From Terfezia claveryi (lineage: Eukaryota > Ascomycota > Pezizomycetes > Pezizales > Pezizaceae): a DNA stretch of 64,000 nt. The first letter of the stretch is position 1. The number at the start of each line of letters is the position of its first letter. This document shows positions 22,156-32,428 of the stretch, one piece after another. Location of the stretch: assembly GCA_015179025.1 (NCBI GenBank), contig WHUX01000198.1:1-64000 (forward strand), given 5' to 3'. Position numbers and translations under genes: made by a program. Under the pieces are notes generated by a model. The model saw nothing but the letters and a program-made list of their open reading frames with translations, was not told where the DNA came from and searched no databases.

Positions 22156-22629
22156 AAGTAGGAATTGCTTGTAGATATTACATAGTTTTTAACTCATAAG
22201 TCTCATAAGGAGCAGCAGTGATTTGCCTTGTTCTTCCAATTCCAGAGCTAAAGGTATATCTGCTAGCTGATATTATTGTATTATATATTATATGTAGTTG
22301 TATATAGTTGGTTTGCAATAATTTATTTGGATTATTAACTAAGGGTCATAACCTATTGAAGGTGAAGCAGCAGTAAATCACTAGATTCACTGAAAAAGAC
22401 TAGAGAGAGAGAGCGAGAGAGAGAGCGACTTGACTTAATAGCTTCAATAGTATGTTAAGTATAGCAAACAATACAGATATATATATATGAACGAGCAAGT
22501 GAGCATACATATGCCTTGCATAGGTATGATATATATGTGGACCACAAGTGGGGCCATAAGTGGGGCTATGAGTGGGGCTATTATACTATAAGATCATATG
22601 GTGTAAGCTGGTTTATTCAATACCTGGCA
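22156..22629. other. copia leader or LTR remnant, no gene
   Basis: AT-rich. Contains a GA-repeat tract at about 22403-22430, an AT dinucleotide tract near 22475 and three GTGGGGC-containing units at 22540-22580. Position suggests the 5' LTR of the copia element; no partner LTR is left to confirm it. Confidence 0.4.
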
Positions 22630-25600
22630 GCTAGCAAGTTACCCTGATATTCTATGGTTTTCCCAGCGATTATCCCTTGCTCGGGAGCTAGCGAGTTTCC
22701 TATATATTCCCCTTTTTTCCCAGGGATTATTACTTGACCTGCAGCTAGTGAGTTTCTTATATATTGACTTGTTTTTTCAGTGATAATCCCTTGCCCTGCA
22801 GGGAGTGAGTTTCTTATATATTCACCTGTTTTCTCAGCAATTATCCCTTACCCTATATCTAGCGAGTTTCTCATATATTCAGGTAATTTCCTAGCAATTA
22901 TTCCTTGCCCTGCAGCTAGAGTCATATATTTACCTGTTTTGCCTTGTTCCGCAGCTAACAAGTTACCTTGATATTCTGGGGGTTTGCTAGCACTTATCCC
23001 TTGCCCGGCAGCTAGAGTTTCTCATATATTTAGTTGTTTTGCCAGTGATTATCCCTTGCCCTGCAGCTAGCGAGTTTCTCATATATTCACCTTTTTTCTC
23101 AGGGATTATCCTTTGACCTGCAGCTAGCGAGTTTTTCATATATTCAGCAGATTTGCCTTACGCGGCAGCTAGCGAGTTTTTCATGTATTTACCTGTTTTC
23201 CCAGTGATCATCTCTTGCCCTGCAGCTAGCGAGTTACCCTCATATTCTATTGTTTTGCTATCGATTATCCCTTGCCCTACAGCTAGCGAGTTTCTTATAT
23301 ATTCAGCTGATTTACCTTGCCCAACAGCTAGCAAGTTTCTCAAATATTCTATTGTTTTTCCAGTGATTATTCCTTTCCCTGCAGCTAGCGAGTTTCTTAT
23401 ATATTCACCTGTTTTCAGAGCGATTATCCCTTGCCCTGCAGCTAGTGAGTTACCCTAATATTCACCTGTTTTCCCATCAATCATCCCTTGCCCTTTAGCT
23501 AGTGAGTTTCACATATATTCAGCTGATTTGCCTTACCCGGCAGCTAGCAAGTTTCTTAAATATTCTATTGTTTTTCCAGTGATTATTCCTTTCCCTGCAG
23601 CTAGCGAGTTTCTTATATATTCACCTGTTTTCAGAGCGATTATCCCTTGCCCTGCAGCTAGTGAGTTACCCTAATATTCACCTGTTTTCCCATCAATCAT
23701 CCCTTGCCCTTCAGCTAGTGAGTTTCACATATATTCAGCTGATTTGCCTTACCCAGCAGCTAGCGAGTTTCTCATATATTCAGCTGATTTCCTAGTGATT
23801 ATTCCTTGCCTGGCAGCTAGTGAGTTTCTCATATATTCTGTTGTTTTTATCCCTTTCCCTGCAGCTAGTGAGTATCTAATGTATTCACCTGTTTTCCCAA
23901 TGATTGTCCCTTGCCCTACAGCTAGCCAGTTACGCTAATTTTCTGTTGTTTTGCCAGCGATTATCCCTTGCCTTACAGCTAGCAAGTTTCTCATACATTC
24001 ACCTGTTTTACCAGCAATCATCCCTTGCTCTCCAGCTAGCGAGTTTCTTATATATTCAGCTGATTTGCCTTGCCCGGCAGCTAGCGAGTTTCTCATATAT
24101 TCAGCTGATATCCTAGCGATTATCCCTTGCCTGGCAGCTAGTGTGTTAATCATATATTCACCTGTTTTGCCTTGCCCAGCAGCTAGCGCATTTCTCATGT
24201 ATTTACCTGTTTTCCTAGTGATTGTCCCTTGACCTGCAGCTAGCAAGTTTCTCATAAATTCACCTGTTTTCCCAGCGATTATCCCTTGCCCTACAGCTAT
24301 CGAGTTTCTTATATATTCAGCTGATTTACCAGCGATTATTCCTTACCTGGCAGCTAGCGAGTTACCCTAATATTCTTTGGTTTTGCCAGGGATTATCACT
24401 TGCCCTACAGCTAGCGAGTTATCCTGATATTCTGTAGTTTTGCCAGCAATTATCTCTTGCCCAGCAGCTAGTGAGTTGCTTATATATTCACCTTTTTTCC
24501 TATTGTTTATCCCTTGCTCGGCAGCTAGCGAGTTACCCTAATATTCTCTTCTTTTGCCTGTGATTATCCCTTGTTTTGCAACTACCAGGTTTCTCATATA
24601 TTCAGCTGATTTCCCAATGATTATCCCTTGCCTAGCAGCTAGTGAGTTACCCTAATATTCTGTTATTTTGCCAGCGATTATCCCTTGTTCTGCAGTTACC
24701 GAGTTTCTTATATATTCAGCTGATTTTCTAGCTATTATTTCTTACCTGGCAGCTAGCACGTTTCTCATGTATTTACCTGTTTTCCCAGTGATCATCCCTT
24801 GCACTGGAGCTAGCAAGTTTCTCATATATTCACCTCTTTTCCCAGCAATTATCCCTTGCCCTGCAGCTAGTGAGTTACCCTAATATTCTATTGTTTTTTT
24901 GCCAGCGCTTGTCCCTTGACCTGCAGCTAGCGACTTTCTCATATATTCACCTATTTTCCCAGCAATTATCCCTTGCCCTATAGCTAGCGAGTTACCTTGA
25001 TATTCTGTAGTTTTGCCAGCGATTATTCCTTGCCCAGTAGCTAGCGAGTTGCTCATATATTCACCTTTTTTCCCAGTGATTATCCCTTGCCCTGCAGCTA
25101 GCATATTTCTCATATTCTTAGTTGTTTTGCCAGCGACTATCCCTTGTTCTGCAGCTACCGAGTTTCTCATATATTCAGCTGATTTTCCAGCTATTTTTTC
25201 TTACCCGGCAGCTAGCACGTTTCTCATGTATTTACCTGTTTTCCCAGTGATCATCCCTTGCCCTGTAGTTAGCAAGTTTCTCATATATTCACTTCTTTTC
25301 CCAGCAATTATCCCTTGCCCTGCAGATAGTAAATTACACTGATATTCTGTTGTTTTTTTGCCAGCTCTTGTCCCTTGACCTGCAGCTAGCGACTTTCTCA
25401 TATATTTACCTATTTTCCTAGTGATTATCCCTTGCCCTGTAGCTAGCGAGTTACCCTGATATTCTGTAGTTTTGCTAGCGATTATCCCTTGCCCAGCAGC
25501 TAGCGAGTTGCTCATATATTCACCTTTTTTCCCAATGATTATCCCTTGCCCTGCAGCTAGCATATTTCTCATATTCTCAGTTGTTTTGCCAGCGATTATC

Positions 25601-26390
25601 CCTTATTCTGCAGCTACCGAATTTCTCATATATTCAGCTGATTTCCCAGTGAATATTCCTTGCCCGGCAGCTAGAGCGTTTCTTATGTATTTACCTGTTT
25701 TCCCAGCTATTATCCCTTGCCCTACAGCTATCGAGTTTCTCATGTATTCACCTCTTTTCCCAGCAATTATCCCTTGCCCTGCAGATAGTGAATTACCCTG
25801 ATATTCTGTTGTTTTTTTGCCAGCGATTGTCCCTTGACCTGCAGCTAGTGAGTTTCCCATATATTCAGCTGATTTCCCAGTGATAATCCCTTGCCCGGCT
25901 GCTAGCAAGTTACTCTGATATTCTTTTGTTTTGCCAGTGATTATCCCTTTCCTTGTAGTTAGTGAGTTACCCTGATATTCTGTAGTTTTGCCAGCGATTA
26001 TTCCTTACCCAGCAGCAAGCGAGTTGCTCATATATTCACCTTTTATCCCAATGATTATTCCTTGCCCTGTAGCTAGCGTGTTTCTCATATATTCAGTTGT
26101 TTTGCCAGCAATTATCTCTTGCCCTATAGTTAACGAGTTTCTCATATATTTACCTATTTTGCCTTGCCTAGCAGCTAGCGTGTTTCTCATCTATTTACCT
26201 GTTTTCCCAGCGATCATCCCTTGCCCTGCAGCTAGTGAGTTTCTTATATATTCACCCCTTTTCCCAGCGATTATCCCTTGCCCTGCAGCTAACAAGTTTC
26301 TCATATATTCACCTGTTTTGCCTTGCCTGGCAGCTAGCGAGTTTCTCATGTATTTACCTATTTTCCCAGCGATTATCCCTTACTATATAT
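22630..26390 (-). repeat. 57-bp satellite array, block 1
   Basis: About 67 tandem units. The main unit is 57 bp and includes GCAGCTAGCGAGTTTCTCAT, ATATTCACCTGTTTT and AGCGATTATCCCTTGCCCT. A 45-bp form lacks the AGCGATTATCCC part, and a 60-bp form has three extra T. All are multiples of three, so frames run open on both strands; the minus strand gives repeats like MRNSLAAGQG and IIAGKTGEY. Higher-order copies exist: offset 216 bp (23351 to 23567) and 459 bp (24891, 25350, 25809). Many minus-frame Gln codons (CAG) are TAG. I do not call a gene. Confidence 0.93.
24432..25870 (-). repeat. 459-bp higher-order repeat in satellite block 1
   Basis: The rare TTGTTTTTTTGCCAGC variant recurs at 24891, 25350 and 25809, exactly 459 bp apart each time (eight units, seven of 57 bp plus one of 60). 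Neighbouring unit variants recur in the same order. This shows block-wise, not unit-by-unit, amplification. Confidence 0.75.
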
Positions 26391-27085
26391 AACGGGGAAG
26401 TGGGACATGATAGGGATGCGGGACACTTTCTTAGCGACGCCGAATCGGACGTTCTTATGGGTATCTCAATTAATTTCATTCCAATATTCATGAAACTTAG
26501 GGCCATTCTTCTTGAGGGCCTTTAAATGCTCCTGTAGGTTCTCTAGACCTCCTTCATGTTTTCTGCATTCCAAAGACCTATAGAGGTAAATGGTACTATT
26601 TGGGCACTACTACTGCTACCATTATCCCAATTGTATACAATATAGGGCCTCAACTTCGGATTATCTTTACATATATATGTTCAAGTCCTGTGCAAAGTTT
26701 GGAAGCAATCGGGCAAACATTCATTATGTTATTAATACCAAAAGTTAATAGTAAAGATATTATATGAGATATGATATACAAATTAGGATTAGTAGATGAA
26801 AATCTCCACTGATTTCATCCCACCTTATATATTATGGAAGTACTATTTACCATATACTTCGACAAAATAATAGTAGCATATATAATATCAGTGGAGGTAT
26901 ATAAACTTCTAAGATTATACTTGTATAATGTATTAGATTGGAGGATGGGGAAGAAGTTAAGTGACTCCAAGGTGAGGAGGGCAGTGAATCTACTGTATGA
27001 CTTATATGAAAAAAAGGTAGTACACTATGTGTTAGTATACGTAGGAGTAGTGGATAGGAAGAGTTGGAGTTAAGAGTGTATAATT
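26391..27085. other. unique segment between opposed satellite arrays
   Basis: A non-satellite segment at the point where the satellite changes strand. It begins ATATAACGGGGAAGTGGGAC and ends GGAGTTAAGAGTG. Apart from the small frame at 26834-27073 I see no gene and no terminal repeats. Confidence 0.5.
26834..27073 (+). CDS. small unknown open frame
   Basis: A 79-codon ATG frame with a hydrophobic first half (FTIYFDKIIVAYIISVEVY) and a basic second half (SKVRRAVNLLYDLYEKK). I do not recognise it. It lies in the unique segment between inverted satellite blocks, with no codon-use or motif support. It could be chance in AT-rich DNA or the tail of a decayed element protein. Confidence 0.2.
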   Translation: MEVLFTIYFDKIIVAYIISVEVYKLLRLYLYNVLDWRMGKKLSDSKVRRAVNLLYDLYEKKVVHYVLVYVGVVDRKSWS

Positions 27086-27087
27086 GC

Positions 27088-27505
27088 TGGAAAAATAACA
27101 GAATATCAGTCGTTAGCTGCAGAGCAAGGGATAATTGCTAGCAAAACAACGGAATATCAGAGTAACTCACTAGCTGTTGGGCAAGGAATAATCGCTAGAA
27201 AAACAATAGAATATCAGGGTAACTCACTAACTGTTGGGCAAGGAATATTTGCTGGAAAAACAATAGAATATATGAGAAACTCACTAGCTGCCAGACAAGG
27301 AATAATCGCTAGAAAAATAACAAAATATCAGGAACAATATTTCAGAAACTCGTTAGTTGCCGGGCAAGGAATAATCGCTGGAAAACCAACAGAATATTAG
27401 GGTAACTCACTCACTACTGGGCAAGGAATATTTGCTGGAAAAACAACAGAATATATAAGAAACTTGCTAGCTGCTGGGCAGAGAATAAGCAAAAATAGAA
27501 TATCA
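27088..27505 (+). repeat. 57-bp satellite array, block 2, reversed
   Basis: About eight units of the same satellite, now reading its open frame on the plus strand (QGIIARKTIEYQGNS, with Gln to stop changes as in TATTAGGG). Opposite polarity to block 1. Confidence 0.85.
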
Positions 27506-27703
27506 GTGTAACTCGCTATATATGAGTTTGTAAGCTAGGCAAAACACCTATGTATGTGAGTTCACGAGTTTGGTAAAACACCCGAATATATGAGTTAGCT
27601 AGCTAGGTAAAACACCCTAATATATGAGTTGGCCAGCGAGGTAAAACAGCTAGGTAAAACACCCCACTATTTGAGTTTGAGAGCTAGTCAAAACACTTAT
27701 GTA
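27506..27703 (+). repeat. 34-bp satellite, reversed, left part
   Basis: Units built on GCTAGGCAAAACACC and AATATATGAGTT. The same block resumes at 31896 beyond the Tc1 element. The unit looks like a shortened form of the 57/45-bp unit (shared CTCATATATT, TGTTTTGCCT and AGCT core in reverse). Confidence 0.8.
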
Positions 27704-27887
27704 CAGCTAGGTGGCAATGAATTTAGTACTCCCCCTGCATAGGAATCTTGCATTAGTGTGCATATTATAGGTTTAGCGTGCATATTATTGGTTATTGCTA
27801 ATGTTTAGTAGACAGTAACAACACTAACAGTTAGCAGGCACCTAGCCTCTCGTATGATAACGTAGGCATTTACGAGTCAAACATGCT

Positions 27888-29152
27888 ACCCCTATTACCT
27901 ATAGCATATAGGGGTTACATAAGCTAAGAATGAAGGGATCATTGCGAATCCCCTTTTCTTAGCTTATCTTTACTCTGAGGGATTCCCCCACCCCATATTT
28001 TCTAGCTCATCTTGGCATCAACCTTAGTCGCTTTGGAAAAATAGAGCAAAGAACAATGGAGTTTGTGAATGTTTTGTTTATATGCGCATATATAAGACTT
28101 CTCGAAATCTCGCATCTTTGGTGAAGATGGAAGATAGAATCTGATAAGATTCTGCCTGTGATAAAGTCACATGTGCTGCCTTAAGCTATCGTATCCAGGT
28201 GGCCGATTTAAGGCTATCCCCAGCCTCTGTCTTATCCTAAACCTATGTGGGCTTGGCATTATGTAGGTTTAGTATTGTGTTGCAGTCTTAACAGTGAAAT
28301 AAAGTCTAAAAAAAACCAAAATAAAAAGATGAAAGGTGACCTGCAAATTATAATAAACTTGAACTCAAAACCCAATCCACTACACCATAAACAAGAAATA
28401 ATAATAATACTTAACTAACTAATATAATCTACAAGATATAAACTTGATATAAGCATTATACATTCAATTATTATCAATTACAGTAGGTTACGGGGGGGAG
28501 ACTAGTCTAGCATAGTTTAGATCAGACCCTCGTAGAGTGTAGCAGCAATATAGTCTCGTCTACATAGAACATAGGTGCTGTTATTATAAGTTGAGTTTAT
28601 ATTCCAGTTATCTGTAAGTCTTGTTAAATAGACTCAGACATTAAGACCAATATTCTATTTGACTTTTAATCTAGGAACTCCGATGTATAGGAATACAATA
28701 TGAAATAGATAGCTGTTTGTAATTTGTTCATATCTTACGCATCATATCATATCGATTATTCACTTCAATATTACAATTTATGTAATCCTCCTATTTTCCC
28801 AATCTAGTAATTTTATTTAGTGTATGCTAAGCTTACTACAAGTAACAAGCTAGCATAATGCCAAGCCCACTCAGTGCCAAGCCCACACAGTGCCAAGCCC
28901 GCTTAGTGCCAAGCCCGCTTAGTGCCAAGCCCGCACAGGTTTAGGGTAAGACAGAGGCTAGTCTCATTATAGAGGCTGGATAGATAGTATCTTAAATCAG
29001 CTAGCTTAAGACGCCAGTTGATGCCAAGCTTAGCTAGAAAATTTGCGGTGGGGGGATCCCTGAGGTGCAGATAAGCTAAGAATAGGGGATTCGTAACGAT
29101 CCCCTCATTCTTTGGTTATGTGACTCCTGCAAGCCATAGGTGACCCCTATAG
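27888..29152. mobile_element. fold-back element inside the Tc1 element
   Basis: Inverted arms of about 300 bp, around 27888-28270 and 28890-29152. They share blocks such as TTAGCTTATC/GATAAGCTAA, TCTTGGCATCAACC/GGTTGATGCCAAG and GTCTTATCCTAAACC/GGTTTAGGGTAAGAC. A tandem 16-18-bp AGTGCCAAGCCC repeat lies at 28856-28940. No coding sequence is seen. Confidence 0.65.
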
Positions 29153-29239
29153 CACAACATCCTCTATACTATAACATCCTCTATTGCACAATACCGCAAT
29201 ATCATACTGCATTACAGAATATCTCTAATATATATCAAC

Positions 29240-29755
29240 ATGTACTTCTATATCATTGCTATTCTTCTTACCTTAGTGACCACTCACGTGGTTAGTACTA
29301 TCACAACTCATACCAATCCTACCACTACTACTACTACCATCACTACTACCACTACCACTACTACTACCACTACCCCCACTACTACCACTACCTCTATCCG
29401 AGTTAATCTAACACAGAGATCAGTAGATTGTCAACTTCTGGCAGAACTAGATTACAGAACTTGTTAGGAACAAGTAAATCTGAGTTGTGAAGGTCTAAGT
29501 ATGAGAATCAAAGAACGGGTCTCACAATATTGCGATGACCAATTGGTGTATTTTCCAGCCGCAAGGCAAGCACCACAACTGGTCTATCTGAGTCAGACAA
29601 TTCAAAAAAAGGTTATGTGGGCTGATAGTTAGGTCAACTCTGATCTGGAGTCTATGGACCACTTTGATTTGTCTGATATGGAGATTTCCACAATACCTGA
29701 TTTGGAAATACCTGATTTGGAGTACCAGCATTCATGGGAGGAATTTAATTCGTAG
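29240..29755 (+). pseudogene. Thr-rich secreted-type protein remnant (unknown)
   Basis: A 172-codon frame with two in-frame TAG codons (29465-29467 and 29630-29632), both likely former CAG. It begins MYFYIIAILLTLVTTHVVS, a convincing signal peptide or membrane anchor. A Thr-rich tract of about 30 residues follows, then a Cys-containing middle (VDCQLL, LSCEGL, YCDD) and an acidic C-terminus (DLESMDHFDLSDMEIS). I do not know the family. It lies within the Tc1 element next to the transposase, in the opposite orientation, so it may be captured host sequence. The single frame over the whole length and the orderly composition argue against chance. Confidence 0.45.
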
Positions 29756-29756
29756 T

Positions 29757-30325
29757 GGTAGAGCTAGCGGGAGAGCTGGCGGAAGAGCTAGCAGAAGAGC
29801 AAGTAGAAGAGCTGGTGGAAGAGCTAGTAGAAGAGCTAGTGGGAGAGCTGGCTGGCGGCTGGAGGGAGAGCTGGTAGAAGAGCTGGTAGAAGAGCTGGTG
29901 GGAGAGCTAGTAGAAGAGCTAGTGGGGGAGAGGAGGGCTGCTGGCAGGAGGGCTAGCTGGCGGAGGAGGGCTGGCTGGCAGGGGAGGGCTGGTTGGGGAG
30001 GGCTGTTTTCTTTTGTTTGAGGCTGCTGGCGGGGAGGGCTGGCGGGGGAGGGCTGTTTTCTTTTGTTTGAGGCTGCTGGCGGGGAGGGCTGGCTGGCGTG
30101 GGAGGGCTGGCGGGGGAGGGCTGTTTTCTTTTGTTTGAGGCTGCTGGCAGGGGAGGGCTGGCTGGCAGGGGAGGACTGGCGGAGGAGGGCTGTTTTCTTT
30201 TGTTTGAGGCTGCTGGTGGGGGAGGGCTGGCGGGGAAGGGGAGGGCTGGCGGGGAAGGGTAAGGCTGGCTGGTGGAGGAGGGCTGGCGGGGCAGGGCTAG
30301 CGGAGGAGGGGAGGGCTGGCAATAA
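29757..30325. repeat. G-rich minisatellites
   Basis: Imperfect GAGAGCTGGCGGAA-type units to about 29990. Four longer units follow, each with GCTGTTTTCTTTTGTTTGAG and GGCTGCTGGCGGGGAGGGCT. The long Pro/Ala/Ser-rich frame on the minus strand (29732-30340) and the Arg/Ala frame on the plus strand are by-products of the repeat. Confidence 0.8.
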
Positions 30326-30485
30326 AAGTAAGTACTTCACTTCCTCATTCCTTAGTTGCTATAGATGCTAACCAACCTACATACCATATAGGCAACGGCA
30401 GCAGCGAACTTTGGCCTATTAGAGATATTTGTTATTTATATCTATTATCTATTATCTATATAAATATTAATTAATGACAAGAAAT

Positions 30486-31677
30486 TTAATACTTAGTATA
30501 CCAACCTTCTGCCTTAATAACAGCTGCTACATAATAAGATATAGAGGTATAAAGACTATGAAAAAGTGACTCAGAAATACTCTCCCAAATCTCTGCTAGT
30601 GCATCTGCTAATACTTCCTTAACAACTTCTGGACTTTATAGTATATTAATCAAATTCAGATACCTTCGGTGAAGTTGGCATTTCATATATGCCCAAACAT
30701 GTTCGATTGGATTAAGGTCAGGAGAGTAGGCTGGATATTTAGCAACAGCCCAGTCATTATCTTTGAACCATGCGCATATAAGCTTGGAGATGTGGATTAA
30801 TGAATTGTCTTGCATAAAAACTGGATCATCAATACCCATCAACTCACTCATTTCCAAACGAATATCAGGAAGAACATGTGTTAAAATCTCAACATATCGA
30901 ATAGCATTATTATTCCTTTCAAGTAGTGGCCATAAATATCTCCTTGATAATCCAAAAGAACATCCCCATTCCATGAGAGAGATATCACGAGCTGTCCTAT
31001 ATATAAAATATTAGATCTAATAATTATAAAGATTAAGAAAGGAGTAATATACCTACATGGATCTACTGCCTGCACTTCATAATGATCCTCTCCCTTTTCC
31101 CTCCAAACCCACTTTGCCCCTGCTCTTTTACTTCGCTCTACTGAGCACTTATCAGACCAAACATATTTTTTCTATTACTCTAAAGTCTAATCCTTCCGTT
31201 CTAGAGCCCATGCTAACCTTGCACTAACCTACCATAGTAGTAGCTTTGGTCACTTTCTTGCCATCCATTTTCGAATTCCTTTCCCTCAAAGCATATAATC
31301 CATAGTTCATGATGAATATCTTGTAACTCGAGTATATTATCTATAAGCTTCAACTTAGATATTGAAGCATCCCTTTCAATTAGAGCTAGAACTACATCCT
31401 CGGTAGCTTTTGGGATCTTCTTTTGTCAACCTGAATATGGTTTATTTGTATGGCTTCCATATTCTATATAATGCTAGATAAAATTCTAGATAGTTGACTT
31501 AGGTCGACTGATATGGGTGGCAATTTGTCCATATCCATAGCCTTGCTTATAGAGAATCATAATCTTGCCTTTTTCAAAATCAGTTAACCACTTTTTCTGG
31601 GTAGTGGAGATGATAGGCTCGTCTGGTTTTGCTAAAATCGTATTAAATTGAACTGTAGATAGATTAGGTTCTAACAT
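30486..31677 (-). pseudogene. Tc1-family DD34E transposase with intron (decayed)
   Basis: Catalyses cut-and-paste transposition at TA. It starts at ATG 31677 with an N-terminal helix-turn-helix region (LTDFEKGKIMILYKQGYGYG, then QIATHISRPKSTI). The catalytic residues can be placed: first Asp in VWSDK near 31160, second Asp in FMQDNSLIH, Glu in SPDLNPIEHVW, with 34 residues between the last two. A 56-bp intron with GTATAT...TAG borders (30997-31052) restores the frame between DPC and TARDIS. The C-terminus reads on to GWYTKY and a stop at 30486-30488. Stops in the middle (several near 31170-31200, TAA at 30636-30638) make it a pseudogene. It belongs to the flanking Tc1 element. Confidence 0.88.
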
Positions 31678-31895
31678 GATATATAGGAGGAATTAGAGGC
31701 TTTTACTCTAAGCTATCTGCTAGTACTGGTATTGGGAGATGATAAACCATATCTAAGTATTTGGTTGCTAGTTAAGGGGGGGTAAGACATTTGCCTATAA
31801 ACGTGCTAGCCGCGTTCAATGCATTAAATCTCAGTCAAGCGCACTGCATACTCACCCCTTTTATACAGGGTACTAAATTCATTGCCACCTAGCTG

Positions 31896-32375
31896 TATAT
31901 GAGTTTGCCAGCAAGGCAAAATACCCCAATATATGAGTTCGGCAGCTAGACAAAACACCCCAATATATGATTTGGCCAGCTAGGCAAAACACCTTAATAT
32001 ATAAGTTCAGTAGCTAGGCAAAACACCCCAATATATATCAGGAAGAAATAGTTCAAAAGTTTGCCTCCTGGAGCCTCCTGGAGCCTCAGAGAGCCTTTGG
32101 GAGGCTTTGGGAGGCACTGAGAGGCAAACTATTCTTTCCTGATGTATAAGTTGGCCGGCTAGACAAAATACCTCACTATATGAGTTGGCCAGCAAGGCAA
32201 AACAGCTAGGCAAAACACTCCAATATTTGAATTCAAGAGCTAGGCAAAATACCTATGTATATGAGTTCACGAGCTTAGTAAAACACCTATATATATGAGT
32301 TGGTGAGCTAGCTGATTTAATGAGTAACTCGCCACTTAGAGGGCAAGTCTGAATAGGTACGAAAACACCTGTTTT
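31896..32375 (+). repeat. 34-bp satellite, reversed, right part
   Basis: Continuation of the block at 27506-27703 after the Tc1 insertion, about 11-12 units with MITE 32038-32142 inserted. The intact unit near 32240 (ACCTATGTATATGAGTTC) shows the empty target site of the Tc1 element. Confidence 0.8.
32038..32142. mobile_element. 105-bp MITE with TCAGG ends and GCCTCC repeats
   Basis: Ends TCAGGAAGAAATAGTT and, reversed, TCAGGAAAGAATAGTTTG. The interior is GCCTCCTGGA/GGGAGGC units able to fold back. Same ends as 7621-7864 but the inner motif is GCCTCC where that copy has GTCTCC. Inserted in a satellite unit at an AT-rich site. Confidence 0.7.
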
Positions 32376-32428
32376 ATATGAGACAATCACTAGTTGCTGA
32401 GTAAGTGATAATAGCTGGAAAAGCAATG
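32376..32428 (+). repeat. single degenerate 57-bp satellite unit
   Basis: GAGACAATCACTAGTTGC through GATAATAGCTGGAAAAGC matches the reversed 57-bp unit. It shows the 57-bp family flanks the large inverted repeat that starts at 32429. Confidence 0.6.

Larger units (their letters stand above)
14260..22390 (-). mobile_element. decayed Ty1/copia element, split by C
   Basis: Copia-type gag sequence is present on both sides of chromovirus C (21985-22155 and 15605-15733) and joins in register when C and one GTAGG are removed. Copia-type integrase follows at 14267-14700. The element ends abruptly near 14260 at element F. 22156-22620 probably holds its leader and 5' LTR, with a (GA)n tract at 22403-22430 and short GTGGGGC repeats at 22540-22580. 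Stop codons are frequent. Confidence 0.7.
27704..31895 (-). mobile_element. Tc1/mariner element, 4.2 kb, TA target site
   Basis: The ends CAGCTAGGTGGCAATGAATT and their exact reverse complement (to 31895) are flanked by TA on both sides (27702-27703 and 31896-31897). Together with the TA the inverted repeat is 27 bp and perfect. Removing the element restores a normal 34-bp satellite unit (CACTTATG-TA-TATGAGTT, compare the intact unit near 32240). The interior holds a fold-back element, a small Thr-rich gene remnant, G-rich minisatellites and a transposase pseudogene. It is larger than usual for this superfamily because of these inserts. Confidence 0.9.

Noticed and set aside
22630..26390. CRISPR-like array
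   Set aside because: Units are adjacent with no unique spacers, in a clearly eukaryotic context.
22780..26392. Many open frames of 60-134 codons on both strands
   Set aside because: They follow from the 57-bp unit being a multiple of three; both strands are open and nothing marks a start or end of a gene.
29732..30340. Pro/Ala/Ser-rich 202-codon frame
   Set aside because: Translation of G-rich minisatellites; no start context and the composition comes from the repeat.
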